A program made the position numbers and the translations under genes. From an uncultured Collinsella sp. (GTDB lineage: Bacteria > Actinomycetota > Coriobacteriia > Coriobacteriales > Coriobacteriaceae), in contig UQPP01000050.1 of the NCBI GenBank assembly GCA_900543025.1, positions 1-11,294 on the forward strand: DNA of 11,294 nt. The letters are read 5' to 3'. This document shows positions 1 to 7,430 of this stretch, in pieces; the stretch's first letter is position 1, and each line of letters starts with the position of its first letter. The notes under the pieces were generated by a model. The model saw nothing but the letters and a program-made list of their open reading frames with translations. It was not told where the DNA came from and made no database searches.

Positions 1-140
1 AACTGCGGGAACGGCCCATTTGCTCAATGTGTTCGGCTGAGATCGGAAATCAACCAGAGATTTTCGAGACCATTTCGAGCAAATCCCACCGGTTTCATAG
101 GAGTAAACTTGCCCCACTGCAAATCCTCGAAAGGACCGTC

Positions 141-1322
141 ATGAAAGAACTCTCCAACCGCACGGCAAGATTTACCGATTCGGTCATCCGCCGCATGACA
201 CGCATCTCCAATAAGTACGGCGCTGTCAATCTCTCGCAGGGCTTCCCTGACTTCGATCCCCCGGCGCAGCTGCTCAACAGCCTGAGCACCATCGCCGCCG
301 ATCCCAAGCCGCTCTATCACCAGTACTCCATCACCTGGGGCTCCCAGGCCATGCGCGAGGCGCTCGCCGCCAAACAGGAGCACTTTATGGGCATGCCGGT
401 GAACCCCAACGAGAATATCGTAGTCACCTGCGGCTCTACCGAGGCCATGATGGCCGCCATGATGACGGTCACCAACCCCGGCGACAAGGTCGTCATCTTC
501 TCGCCGTTCTACGAGAACTACGGCGCCGACACGATCCTTTCGGGTGCCGAGCCCATCTACGTGCCGCTCAACCCGCCCACATTCGACTTTGACCGCGAGA
601 CACTCGAGGCGGCCTTCCGCGACAACGACCCCAAGGCCATCGTCCTGTGCAACCCTTCCAACCCCTGCGGCAAGGTCTTTACACGCGATGAGCTCACCTT
701 TATCGCCGACCTCTGCAAAAAGTACGACACCTACTGCATCACCGACGAGGTCTACGAGCACATCGTCTACGCGCCCCACGAGCACGTCTATATGGCCACG
801 CTGCCCGGCATGTTCGAGCGAACCATCAGCTGCAGCTCGCTGTCTAAGACGTACTCCATCACCGGTTGGCGCTTGGGCTACACCATCGCCCCGGCCCAGA
901 TCACCGAGCGTATCAAGAAGGTCCACGACTTTCTCACCGTGGGCGCCGCCGCTCCCCTGCAGGAAGCCGTCGTCACCGCCCTCAATTTCGACGACAGCTA
1001 TTACGATGAGGTCCTCGACCTCTATACCGCCAAACGCGACCTGTTCTGTCAGGGACTCGACAGCATCGGTCTTGAGCATAACGTGCCGCAGGGCGCCTAC
1101 TACGTCATGATGGACATCTCTGAGTTTGGCTATGACAGCGACCTCGAGTTCTGTGAAGACCTCGCGTCTAAAGTGGGTGTGGGCGCCGTGCCCGGCTCGA
1201 GCTTCTTCCGCGAGCCCGTCAACCATCTGATTCGTTTCCACTTTGCCAAGCGAGACGAGACGCTTAACGCGGCGCTGGAGAACCTCAAGTCGCTACGTGA
1301 TAAAATCAAGCCGCGCGGGTAA
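141..1322 (+). CDS. PLP-dependent aminotransferase, class I/II (fold type I)
   Basis: This 393-aa protein belongs to the aspartate-aminotransferase superfamily. It should transfer an amino group between an amino acid and a 2-oxo acid using pyridoxal phosphate in the cytoplasm. Visible motifs are NLSQGFPDF near residue 30, NPSNPCGK at 171-178, D202 and Y205 in TDEVYEH (cofactor ring contacts), Schiff-base lysine K236 in SLSKTYSITGWRLGY, and R365 in the IRFHFAK motif (substrate carboxylate). The N-terminal SQGFPDF and the KVHDFLTVG stretch resemble the methionine/kynurenine aminotransferase branch (YbdL-like), but the substrate cannot be read from sequence. The start at 141 is chosen because AAGGA lies 5 nt upstream. 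An in-frame ATG at 27 would add 38 residues that do not look like the family and lacks a comparable ribosome site. No convincing promoter was seen in 1-140. Length is normal and all key residues are intact. Confidence 0.93.
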   Translation: MKELSNRTARFTDSVIRRMTRISNKYGAVNLSQGFPDFDPPAQLLNSLSTIAADPKPLYHQYSITWGSQAMREALAAKQEHFMGMPVNPNENIVVTCGSTEAMMAAMMTVTNPGDKVVIFSPFYENYGADTILSGAEPIYVPLNPPTFDFDRETLEAAFRDNDPKAIVLCNPSNPCGKVFTRDELTFIADLCKKYDTYCITDEVYEHIVYAPHEHVYMATLPGMFERTISCSSLSKTYSITGWRLGYTIAPAQITERIKKVHDFLTVGAAAPLQEAVVTALNFDDSYYDEVLDLYTAKRDLFCQGLDSIGLEHNVPQGAYYVMMDISEFGYDSDLEFCEDLASKVGVGAVPGSSFFREPVNHLIRFHFAKRDETLNAALENLKSLRDKIKPRG

Positions 1323-1347
1323 GGACGGCCCGGCAACTAAAGCAACC

Positions 1348-1390
1348 AAAGAAGCCTCGCACCGCCCGCTGCGTTGCGAGGCTTCTTTCT
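1348..1390 (+). terminator. Rho-independent terminator after the aminotransferase
   Basis: A perfect 14-bp inverted repeat (AAAGAAGCCTCGCA at 1348-1361 with TGCGAGGCTTCTTT at 1375-1388) encloses a 13-nt loop and is followed by TCT. It starts 25 nt after the stop codon. Transcription of the aminotransferase should end here, separating it from the downstream fructokinase. Confidence 0.88.
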
Positions 1391-1395
1391 ATAGC

Positions 1396-1424
1396 GCTTT
1401 CTTAAATGGTTAGAGCTCTATACT
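1396..1424 (+). promoter_or_regulatory. Possible promoter of the fructokinase gene
   Basis: TATACT at 1419-1424 is a good -10 element, about 38 nt upstream of the start codon. The region 15-18 nt further upstream (GCTTTCTT) is a poor -35 match. Position between a terminator and a gene start supports a promoter here, but the -35 is uncertain. Confidence 0.4.
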
Positions 1425-1462
1425 TTAGTCACGGAGCAACTCGTCCCAGAGAGAGGAATACT

Positions 1463-2353
1463 ATGGCAGAGCAGCAGCTTATCGGAGCGCTCGAGGCCGG
1501 CGGCACCAAGATGGTTTGCGCCACGGGCTATGCGGACGGTACGGTCCTGGAGCGCGAGCAGATCGCGACCACGACCCCGCAGGAGACCGTCGAGGCCGTC
1601 AACGCATGGTTTGCGAACAAGGGCATCGCCGCGCTGGGCATCGGCGCCTTTGGCCCCACCGCAGTCAACCCCGCCTCACCCCAATACGGCAAGATCCTGG
1701 AGACGCCCAAAACGGCATGGCGCTACTTTGACCTGCTGGGCACTATCCAAAACGAGCTCAATATCCCCTGCGGCTACGACACCGACGTCAACGTCGCCTG
1801 CCTGGGCGAGGTCACCTTTGGTTGCGCCCAGGGCCTCACTGACGTTGTGTATCTGACCATCGGCACCGGCGTAGGCGCCGGCGTGCTCTCGGGCGGTAAG
1901 CTCGTGCACGGCATGATGCATCCCGAGGCCGGCCACATCCTGGTCACGCGCGACCCGCGCGACACCATTGGCGAGCACAGCGCCTGCCCCTTCCACGACA
2001 ACTGCCTCGAGGGCCTCATCGCCGGCCCCGGCGTTAAAAAGCGCTGGGATGGCAAGAGCGCCGGAGACATGGCCGATGACCCGGAGGCCATGGACCTGCT
2101 CGCCGGCTATCTGGCACAGGCGCTCATGACCTACACGCTGTGCTACGCGCCGCAAAAGATCATCATCGGCGGCGGCGTGGCCGACCACACCCCCATCGTG
2201 CCGCTCGCGCGCAAGAAGTGCGCCGAAATGCTCAACGGCTATATCGTCACGCCCGAGGTCAACGACATCGATAACTACATCGTCAACAACAGCCTCGAGG
2301 GCAAGCAGGGCATCATGGGTTGCCTGGCCCTGGGCGCACAGGCGCTTCAGTAG
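1463..2353 (+). CDS. scrK: ROK-family fructokinase
   Basis: This 296-aa protein phosphorylates a hexose with ATP, most likely fructose to fructose 6-phosphate, in the cytoplasm. Features in order are the N-terminal phosphate-binding loop GALEAGGTK (8-16), IGAFGPTAVNP, the catalytic aspartate region YDTDVNVACLGE (D108 probable base), the IGTGVGAG turn (133-140), and the ROK zinc site formed by H158, C175, H178 and C181 (H followed by CPFHDNC). A GGGVADH loop lies near 236-242. The EAGGTK start and the CPFHxxCLEGL zinc motif match the bacterial fructokinase branch (ScrK, B. subtilis GmuE/YdhR) better than glucokinases or ROK repressors, and there is no helix-turn-helix domain. The start at 1463 has GAGAGGA 5 nt upstream; the upstream ATG at 1406 lacks this and overlaps the promoter. 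It stands alone, with no sugar transporter or glycosidase next to it, so its sugar source is unknown. Confidence 0.9.
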   Translation: MAEQQLIGALEAGGTKMVCATGYADGTVLEREQIATTTPQETVEAVNAWFANKGIAALGIGAFGPTAVNPASPQYGKILETPKTAWRYFDLLGTIQNELNIPCGYDTDVNVACLGEVTFGCAQGLTDVVYLTIGTGVGAGVLSGGKLVHGMMHPEAGHILVTRDPRDTIGEHSACPFHDNCLEGLIAGPGVKKRWDGKSAGDMADDPEAMDLLAGYLAQALMTYTLCYAPQKIIIGGGVADHTPIVPLARKKCAEMLNGYIVTPEVNDIDNYIVNNSLEGKQGIMGCLALGAQALQ

Positions 2354-2436
2354 CAGACGCACCCACAGGGCGTGGCGCGCCCGGCAAATCCGACCTACGG
2401 AACGACGCCACCACGCTTCATATAAGCCCTCAAATA

Positions 2437-2482
2437 AAAAAGGCCGCCTAGGACTAAACAATACGTCCTAGGCGGCCTTTTT
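2437..2482. terminator. Bidirectional terminator shared by fructokinase and VanZ genes
   Basis: A perfect 18-bp stem (AAAAAGGCCGCCTAGGAC at 2437-2454 with its complement at 2465-2482) has a 10-nt loop. A/T runs on both flanks give a U-tract in either direction, so it can end transcription of both converging genes. The minus-strand VanZ stop codon (2468-2470) lies inside the stem. Confidence 0.92.
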
Positions 2483-2917
2483 GGCGCACATCAGCGACCG
2501 TAAGAGATATCGGAGCACAACGCCCGTTGCCGCTCCACAGCAGTCGATCATCACATCGGTAATCATGCCGGCGCGTCCCGGCACAAAGAGCTGAATCGTC
2601 TCGTCGATCGAGGGAATCAGCAGCAGGAACACCGCCGTGGGCAGCAGCACGTCAAAGGTGCGCCGGCCCTCAAAATCAAAGGCGTGCGTTGCCAGGATGC
2701 CGAGCACCATATACTCGGTAAAATGCGCGCACTTGCGAACAACAAAGTTGGTCACCCATTCATATGGAAGTCCCACGCCGTGCAGGAAACCGCGGATAGT
2801 TTCCATGACCGTTAGGCTCAGCGAGCCCGACCCCGAGCCGGGAACCAGCGAATTGCCCCAGATCAAGAGCGCCATCAGGCAGGTCACGACCGCCCATTTT
2901 CGATTGATCTTAACCAT
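2468..2917 (-). CDS. VanZ-family membrane protein
   Basis: A 149-aa integral membrane protein of the VanZ-like family. Hydrophobic segments are visible at about residues 8-25, 64-80, 90-104 and 120-138. Family signature residues are present: VRKCAHFTEY (R61, K62, H65, E68, Y69), then DETIQLFVPGR (D105, E106, Q109, P113, G114, R115) and DVMIDCCGAATG (D121, D125, G128). The founding member, VanZ of Enterococcus, raises teicoplanin resistance by a poorly understood mechanism; most chromosomal homologues have no proven role, and resistance should not be inferred here. It starts 7 nt after the upstream gene ends, so the two are probably one transcript. GGAGG about 12 nt before the ATG lies inside the last codons of that gene, suggesting translational coupling. 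Its last codons and stop are part of the terminator stem. Confidence 0.88.
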   Translation of the reverse strand: MVKINRKWAVVTCLMALLIWGNSLVPGSGSGSLSLTVMETIRGFLHGVGLPYEWVTNFVVRKCAHFTEYMVLGILATHAFDFEGRRTFDVLLPTAVFLLLIPSIDETIQLFVPGRAGMITDVMIDCCGAATGVVLRYLLRSLMCAKKAA

Positions 2918-2924
2918 GCAGAAG

Positions 2925-4325
2925 TTATGCCTCCGCGCGGAGCGGCGCGAAGCTGGCGGTACCGCCCTCGATAACGCTCAGATAGGCACGGCCCGTACGC
3001 TTGGCGGTAGAGGACTGCAGGCGCTCGATCTCTTCCTCGAGGATCTGATTGACGCGCTCGTGACGACGATTTTCCATAATGCCGGCGGCAATAGCCTCGG
3101 CCCGCTCGATGCTCTCGCGTGAGATACGGGCGGTATCCTCGGGGAACACAGCGCTGTGACGGCCGACATAGGCGGGGGCAGCAGGCTGAGGGGCAGCGAC
3201 GGGAGCGGGGGCTGCAACAGGAGCGGGCTCGTCAATCTCATCCAGAATCGCGGTGGCGGCGGCCCACATGTCCTCGTGGCCCGAGTAATCGGCCATGGGG
3301 ACATCAACCTCGAGCGAGGCGTCCGGAAGGTCGCCGGTGTCGATGCGATCTTGGGCTTCAATAGATGCGGTGATGGCTGCAGGCTCATCGAGGTCATCGA
3401 GATCGATGTCCGCGGCACCGGAGATGATAGGCATGCTGGCGAGGTTTGCGTTGTACGGCGCAGCCTCGGCCGCCTGCTGCTGGGCAGGAGCGCCCCACAG
3501 CGAGCTTTCGGCGGCACGGCGGGCGGCAACGGCCTCCTCGTCCGCGGCCATGGCTTCATCAACGTACGAATTATCGGCAGAAGCGTTCGCGTCCGCCGAG
3601 GTAGCGCTGTAGGCGTTATTGGATGCCGCGTTGGCAACGAGTGCCACGAAAGCCGCAGTGCTGCCCGCAGGGGCGGCCTGGGAGCCCGATACGGCACGCG
3701 CCGCGGCGGCGATGTCGTCACGATTGAAGGAGCCGGTCTGCCCGCCGTTGGTGAGCTCGTCGATGGCGACTTGATAGACGTCGCGCGAGTGTGCAGGGTC
3801 GCAGCACACCGGCGAATCGTCGTCGAGCATGCTGTCGATCATAGACCAAGCCTCGTCCTCGTCCATAGCATCTGCGGCTCGAGCGATGGTAGGGACACCA
3901 TCATCGGCATGACGGCGCTGGAACGCACCAGTCAGGCCGGAAAGGAATGCCGAGGTAGACTGCTCCGACTGAGCCTGAGAAGCAGAAACAGCAGCATAAG
4001 GAGTCGCATCCTGCTGCTGAGCTGGAATCGAGGCGGTCTTGAACTCGCTTTGATGCTGATTGAGATTGGCGGCACCGCCCATGGCATTGGGCTGGAACAG
4101 ACGCTCTTCACGCTGCGCACGGTACTCGGAAATACCCAGCGAGGCGGCATAGATACCCACGCCCGCCACCGCGCCCACGGCGAAGGGAACCGCACCCGCC
4201 ACGACCGTCTCGTTCACCGACGAAAACGGCAGCGTCGCGGCATACATAACCACGGGAGCGGCAAGGCCGATCCCGCACGAAAGTCCGGCAAGGACTGCTC
4301 GTTGTGTTGCATCAGAAGAAGCCAT
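2925..4325 (-). CDS. Unrecognised membrane-hairpin protein with long disordered tail
   Basis: I do not recognise this 466-aa protein. Residues about 10-32 and 41-63 are two hydrophobic helices joined by a short turn without positive charge. Arginines sit before the first helix (R9) and after the second (R69, R72, R75), so both ends probably face the cytoplasm. Residues about 80-390 are low-complexity and rich in Ala, Asp, Glu, Ser and Pro, with acidic clusters (DEDEAW, DIDLDDLDE) and an APVAAPAPVAAPQP linker. The last ~75 residues look more ordered: a charged, probably helical stretch (RISRESIERAEAIAAG to EEEIERLQ), then a basic patch and a hydrophobic YLSVIEGG. The design suggests a membrane-anchored scaffold or binding protein, but that is inference. 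The start at 4325 is chosen because GGGGAG lies 5 nt upstream; an ATG 9 codons earlier lacks this. First gene of an operon with the VanZ gene. Confidence 0.8.
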   Translation of the reverse strand: MASSDATQRAVLAGLSCGIGLAAPVVMYAATLPFSSVNETVVAGAVPFAVGAVAGVGIYAASLGISEYRAQREERLFQPNAMGGAANLNQHQSEFKTASIPAQQQDATPYAAVSASQAQSEQSTSAFLSGLTGAFQRRHADDGVPTIARAADAMDEDEAWSMIDSMLDDDSPVCCDPAHSRDVYQVAIDELTNGGQTGSFNRDDIAAAARAVSGSQAAPAGSTAAFVALVANAASNNAYSATSADANASADNSYVDEAMAADEEAVAARRAAESSLWGAPAQQQAAEAAPYNANLASMPIISGAADIDLDDLDEPAAITASIEAQDRIDTGDLPDASLEVDVPMADYSGHEDMWAAATAILDEIDEPAPVAAPAPVAAPQPAAPAYVGRHSAVFPEDTARISRESIERAEAIAAGIMENRRHERVNQILEEEIERLQSSTAKRTGRAYLSVIEGGTASFAPLRAEA

Positions 4326-4391
4326 GAGCTCTCCCCATCTTCCAGCACCCAAATCGCATCATTCAGTTGGCTGCGCGAGAGAAGATGAAGC

Positions 4392-4404
4392 GGGGCTATG
4401 CCCC
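4392..4404 (-). other. Small hairpin in the 5' leader of the membrane-hairpin gene
   Basis: GGGGC and GCCCC (5-bp arms, 3-nt loop) form a compact hairpin in the predicted ~130-nt leader, about 67 nt before the start codon. No T-tract follows in either direction, so it is not a terminator. Role unknown. Confidence 0.35.
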
Positions 4405-4461
4405 AAAGCAACGGTATATGGTTCGTTTCATCTGCGTTATCCGTCGCGAAGCTTAAAAGCT

Positions 4462-4490
4462 ATTATGCGAAACCGCCCAGTCGATTGCAA
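4462..4490 (-). promoter_or_regulatory. Promoter for the membrane-hairpin/VanZ operon
   Basis: On the minus strand, TTGCAA (4485-4490) and CATAAT (4462-4467) are separated by exactly 17 nt. This is a good housekeeping-sigma promoter, with transcription expected to start near 4455, giving a leader of about 130 nt. Confidence 0.72.
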
Positions 4491-4569
4491 GCGACGATGT
4501 CGGATTGAAACGGGAAACCTGCTGCTTGCCAGTCTTATGGTCAAAAATAAGCGCGGATACGCGATATGG

Positions 4570-4601
4570 AAAAGGGCCGAGGCGCAAGCCCCGACCCTTT
4601 A
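4570..4601 (-). terminator. Terminator after rho
   Basis: Arms at 4588-4600 and 4571-4583 pair over 13 positions with two G-T wobbles and a 4-nt loop, starting 37 nt after the rho stop codon. The T-run after the stem on the minus strand is short (TTTT then CC), so it may be weaker than the other terminators here. Confidence 0.75.
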
Positions 4602-4637
4602 TCGCATTGATGGCTATCGCTGCGCGTGGATGACAGC

Positions 4638-7256
4638 CTAGAACGTCTGCTCGTAGTCGCTGTGCTTTTTGGCCGAACGCACCAGGAACTCCTGGTTGGT
4701 GTTGGTGCCTTTAAGACCCTTAATGAACGACGCGGCTGCACGCTCGGTGTTGTTCATGCCGGCAAGAATGCGACGCAGACCAAAGACAAACGGACGCATC
4801 TGCTCGTCGACCAACAGGTCCTCGTTACGCGTACCGGAGGCAACGGGGTCGATAGCCGGGAAGATGCGGCGGTCGGCCAGTTCGCGATCGAGCTTAAGCT
4901 CCATGTTGCCGGTGCCCTTGAACTCCTCAAAGATGACCTCGTCCATCTTGGAACCGGTGTCGATGAGGGCAGAGGCCAGGATGGTGAGCGAGCCACCGTT
5001 CTCGATATTACGGGCTGCACCCAGGAAGCGCTTGGGAGGATACAGTGCCGCCGAATCGACGCCGCCCGAAAGGATGCGGCCTGAGGCGGGCGCCGCCAAG
5101 TTGTAGGCGCGGGCAAGACGCGTGATGGAGTCGAGCACCACCACAACATCGCCGCCCAGCTCCACGATGCGCTTGGCGCGCTCGATGACAAGCTCTGCCA
5201 CGCGAGTGTGGTTGTCGGCAGGCATATCGAAGGTCGACGCCACAACCTCGCCCTTGATGGAACGCTGCATATCGGTAACCTCTTCGGGGCGCTCGTCGAC
5301 GAGCAGGCAGATGAGGTGCACCTCGGGGTTGTTAATCGAGATAGACTGGCAGATCTTCTTGAGGATTGTGGTCTTGCCGGCCTTGGGCGGGGACACGATC
5401 AGGCCACGCTGACCCTTGCCGATCGGCGACACGATGTCGATGGCGCGACCGGTAATGGAGTCCTTGCCATGCTCCATGCGCAGCGGCTCGTTGGGATAGA
5501 CCGGGGTGAGGTCACCGAACTTGGGACGGTTGCGAATCTGCTCGGGGTCTAGACCGTTGACGGTCGTGATTTTGGCGAGGCCGGCGCGCTTGTCGCCGCC
5601 GCGCGAAGGACGAAGCGAGCCCTCGATGACGTCGCCCGTGCGCAGACGCGCGGAGCGGATGAGGTAGGCGGGGACGAAGGCGTCGTCGTTGGACTTCATG
5701 TAACCGTGGGCATGGATGATGCCGGAGCTGTCCGGGCGAATCTGCAGAATGCCCTTGATGTCACGGAAGCCCTCGGCCTTCGCAGCGGTGGTGTAGATTT
5801 CCTCGACGAGCTCGGCCTTCTTCTTGCCGGTCGTCTCGATCTCGAACTCCTTGGCCTTCTCGCGCAGCTCGGCGACCTTCATGGCCGCGAGTTCCTCGCG
5901 CGAAAGCGTGGGCTCGGCCGGGGCGGCATTGCGCTCCTTATTACGCTGCTTGCGGTCGCGCTGACGGTTGCGGCGGTCGTTGTTGCGCTCGTCTTTGCGC
6001 TCGTTGCGCTCGTCGTTGCGCTTGTGCTGACGGCGGTTGGGGCGGGCGTTCTCGTCGGACTCGGCGGTCGTGGCGCCCTTGGCCGCCGAAGTTGCCGTGT
6101 CGGTGTCGGCCGGGACTTCGTTATCGGCCTTGGTATCGGCATCGGCGTTGGGCTCGGAATCGGCCTGCTGCTCGACGGCCTTAGCCTTTGCAGACTTCTT
6201 GCGCGTACGCTTGGGCTTCTCGGCTGCCGGCTGACCGGCGTTCTCGGCATCGGAAGCGACGTCAGAGGTTGCCTCGGCGACCTCATTGGCGGCGCCCTCG
6301 GACGCGTCCTTTTTCGAACCCTTGGCCTTGGACGAACGCTTAGCGGCCGTGCGACGGCTGCGACCGGGGCGGACATCGGCGGGCTCGCCCTCTGCGGGTG
6401 CTCCGGTTTCGGTGGCAGCGGCTCCCTGGGCAGAAGCGTCGGCGACGGGCGCGGGCGCGGCGGTCATCGCGGCGCCCTGAGCTGCGGCTGCAGCCGCAGC
6501 GGCAGCAGCTTTCTCGGCCTCGACGAAAGCCTTGGGCTTGCGGCCGCGGCGGTGCGGGCGAAGAGCGGGATCGACAACGGGAACCTCGTTGGCCTCGGCG
6601 GGTGTTGCAGACTCAGAGGGCTGCGCACCCTCCCCTACTGCAGAACGAGTCAGAGCTTCACCGGACTCTTGAGCCACCTGTTCGGCATCCTGCTGAGACT
6701 TGGCCGCACGACGACGCGTGCGCGGAGCCGGCTTCTCGGTCGGCTGCCCCGCGGCAGGGGCCTCGGTGGCCGCAGGCGCCTCGGAGACGACCGGCGCTGC
6801 AAGCTCGGTCAGTGCCGCGGCCTCGCGCTCGGCAGCACGACGACGGGCGCGCACAACCTGAGCCTCACTGATTTGTGCCAGCGCGCGGGCCTGTGCAACC
6901 TCATCGGAAATGGGGGCCGAGGCATCGGCGGCAACGGGCCGCTTCGCGCGCGTGGTGCGCGTCGTGCGACGCTTGGGCTTTGCAGCCTCCTCGCCGTCAG
7001 CGGCGGGCTTAGACGCACGGCGTATGCGCTTGGGCTTTACGGGCGCGGCATCCTCTTCGGCCGCAGGGGCAACGCCCTCGCCAGCGGCAGGCGAGACCTT
7101 CTCAGCCGATGCGGGCGCAGGCGTCGAAGCGGCCTTGAAGGCCTCAGGAACCGAGGCCTGCACCGGCGCAGGCTTCACGGCCTGGTCCGACGCAACCGGT
7201 GCAGCGGGAGCGGTTTGCGCCGTCGTTATTTCGTTTTCTTGCTGTTGATCAGACAC
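4638..7256 (-). CDS. rho: Transcription termination factor Rho, with long N-terminal extension
   Basis: Rho is the hexameric RNA helicase that ends transcription at C-rich untranslated RNA. The conserved part is complete: Rho N-terminal helical domain (~451-493), cold-shock-type RNA-binding domain (~497-570), then the RecA-like ATPase with Walker A SPPKAGKTT (K628), catalytic-glutamate segment VDERPEEVTDMQR (654-665), Walker B VVVVLDS (D709), Q-loop LSGGVDSAALYPPKRF (729-744) and the R-loop region GTGNMELK. Residues 1-450 are a low-complexity extension: Ala/Pro/Glu-rich stretches alternating with basic KPKR or RRR patches (74-80, 93-106, 180-184, 236-242, 297-316, 348-360), a ten-alanine run (250-259) and an Asn/Arg-rich tract (407-443). 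E. coli Rho is 419 aa, so this one is about twice as long. The start is GTG at 7256, since a TGA lies four codons upstream. No strong ribosome site precedes it. Confidence 0.97.
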   Translation of the reverse strand: MSDQQQENEITTAQTAPAAPVASDQAVKPAPVQASVPEAFKAASTPAPASAEKVSPAAGEGVAPAAEEDAAPVKPKRIRRASKPAADGEEAAKPKRRTTRTTRAKRPVAADASAPISDEVAQARALAQISEAQVVRARRRAAEREAAALTELAAPVVSEAPAATEAPAAGQPTEKPAPRTRRRAAKSQQDAEQVAQESGEALTRSAVGEGAQPSESATPAEANEVPVVDPALRPHRRGRKPKAFVEAEKAAAAAAAAAAQGAAMTAAPAPVADASAQGAAATETGAPAEGEPADVRPGRSRRTAAKRSSKAKGSKKDASEGAANEVAEATSDVASDAENAGQPAAEKPKRTRKKSAKAKAVEQQADSEPNADADTKADNEVPADTDTATSAAKGATTAESDENARPNRRQHKRNDERNERKDERNNDRRNRQRDRKQRNKERNAAPAEPTLSREELAAMKVAELREKAKEFEIETTGKKKAELVEEIYTTAAKAEGFRDIKGILQIRPDSSGIIHAHGYMKSNDDAFVPAYLIRSARLRTGDVIEGSLRPSRGGDKRAGLAKITTVNGLDPEQIRNRPKFGDLTPVYPNEPLRMEHGKDSITGRAIDIVSPIGKGQRGLIVSPPKAGKTTILKKICQSISINNPEVHLICLLVDERPEEVTDMQRSIKGEVVASTFDMPADNHTRVAELVIERAKRIVELGGDVVVVLDSITRLARAYNLAAPASGRILSGGVDSAALYPPKRFLGAARNIENGGSLTILASALIDTGSKMDEVIFEEFKGTGNMELKLDRELADRRIFPAIDPVASGTRNEDLLVDEQMRPFVFGLRRILAGMNNTERAAASFIKGLKGTNTNQEFLVRSAKKHSDYEQTF
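6480..6509 (-). repeat. Ten-alanine tract in Rho
   Basis: Ten consecutive alanine codons (residues 250-259) use a mixture of GCT, GCG, GCC and GCA, so this is not a pure trinucleotide slippage repeat. The mixture suggests the run is old or selected as protein rather than a recent DNA expansion. Confidence 0.8.
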
Positions 7257-7394
7257 AGTGTTTGCTCAACTTTCTTTTCAAGCCCTGTGATCACATGCTC
7301 CCTGCATAAACCTTCAGGGCGGCTAAACAGTCTAGCTCCGTACAAAAACGACGGACATCATTGATCTGTATCGAGATGATTGCGTCATATACGC
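7257..7394 (-). promoter_or_regulatory. Predicted 5' leader of rho
   Basis: About 138 nt separate the predicted transcription start from the GTG. On the plus strand, CAGGGC at 7315-7320 can pair either with GCCCTG at 7282-7287 or, as CAGGG, with CCCTG at 7300-7304. The two pairings exclude each other. Two nine-codon upstream ORFs occur on the minus strand, at 7332-7361 and 7278-7307; the second has AAGG 3 nt before its ATG and ends 21 nt before rho. Rho is known to control its own leader in E. coli; whether that happens here is unproven. Confidence 0.4.
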
Positions 7395-7400
7395 AGCGTA

Positions 7401-7428
7401 AGTGTAGCACAACCGCCACCACCTGCAA
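7401..7428 (-). promoter_or_regulatory. Promoter of rho
   Basis: On the minus strand TTGCAG (7423-7428) and TACACT (7401-7406) are 16 nt apart. Transcription would start near 7394, inside a short inverted repeat TGCGT-N5-ACGCA (7381-7395) that could be an operator or chance. Confidence 0.6.
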
Positions 7429-7430
7429 CT

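Noticed and set aside
24..1241. 405-aa ORF antisense to the aminotransferase
   Set aside because: Composition is typical of the reverse strand of GC3-rich genes (Val, Gly, Asp, Arg-rich), no family motif, and the plus-strand gene has all catalytic residues.
1676..2461. 261-aa ORF antisense to the fructokinase
   Set aside because: Shadow of a well-supported gene; it also runs through the terminator hairpin.
2468..2917. Glycopeptide resistance gene
   Set aside because: VanZ-like proteins are widespread in bacteria without resistance, and no vanHAX genes are present.
3156..4388. 410-aa plus-strand ORF opposite the membrane-hairpin gene
   Set aside because: The minus-strand frame has a promoter, a ribosome site, clear membrane helices and an operon partner; the plus-strand translation is Gly/Arg-rich noise.
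5706..7364. 552-aa plus-strand ORF with hydrophobic stretches opposite the Rho extension
   Set aside because: The Leu/Gly/Val richness comes from reading Ala/Glu/Lys codons backwards; it has no promoter and overlaps the rho leader.
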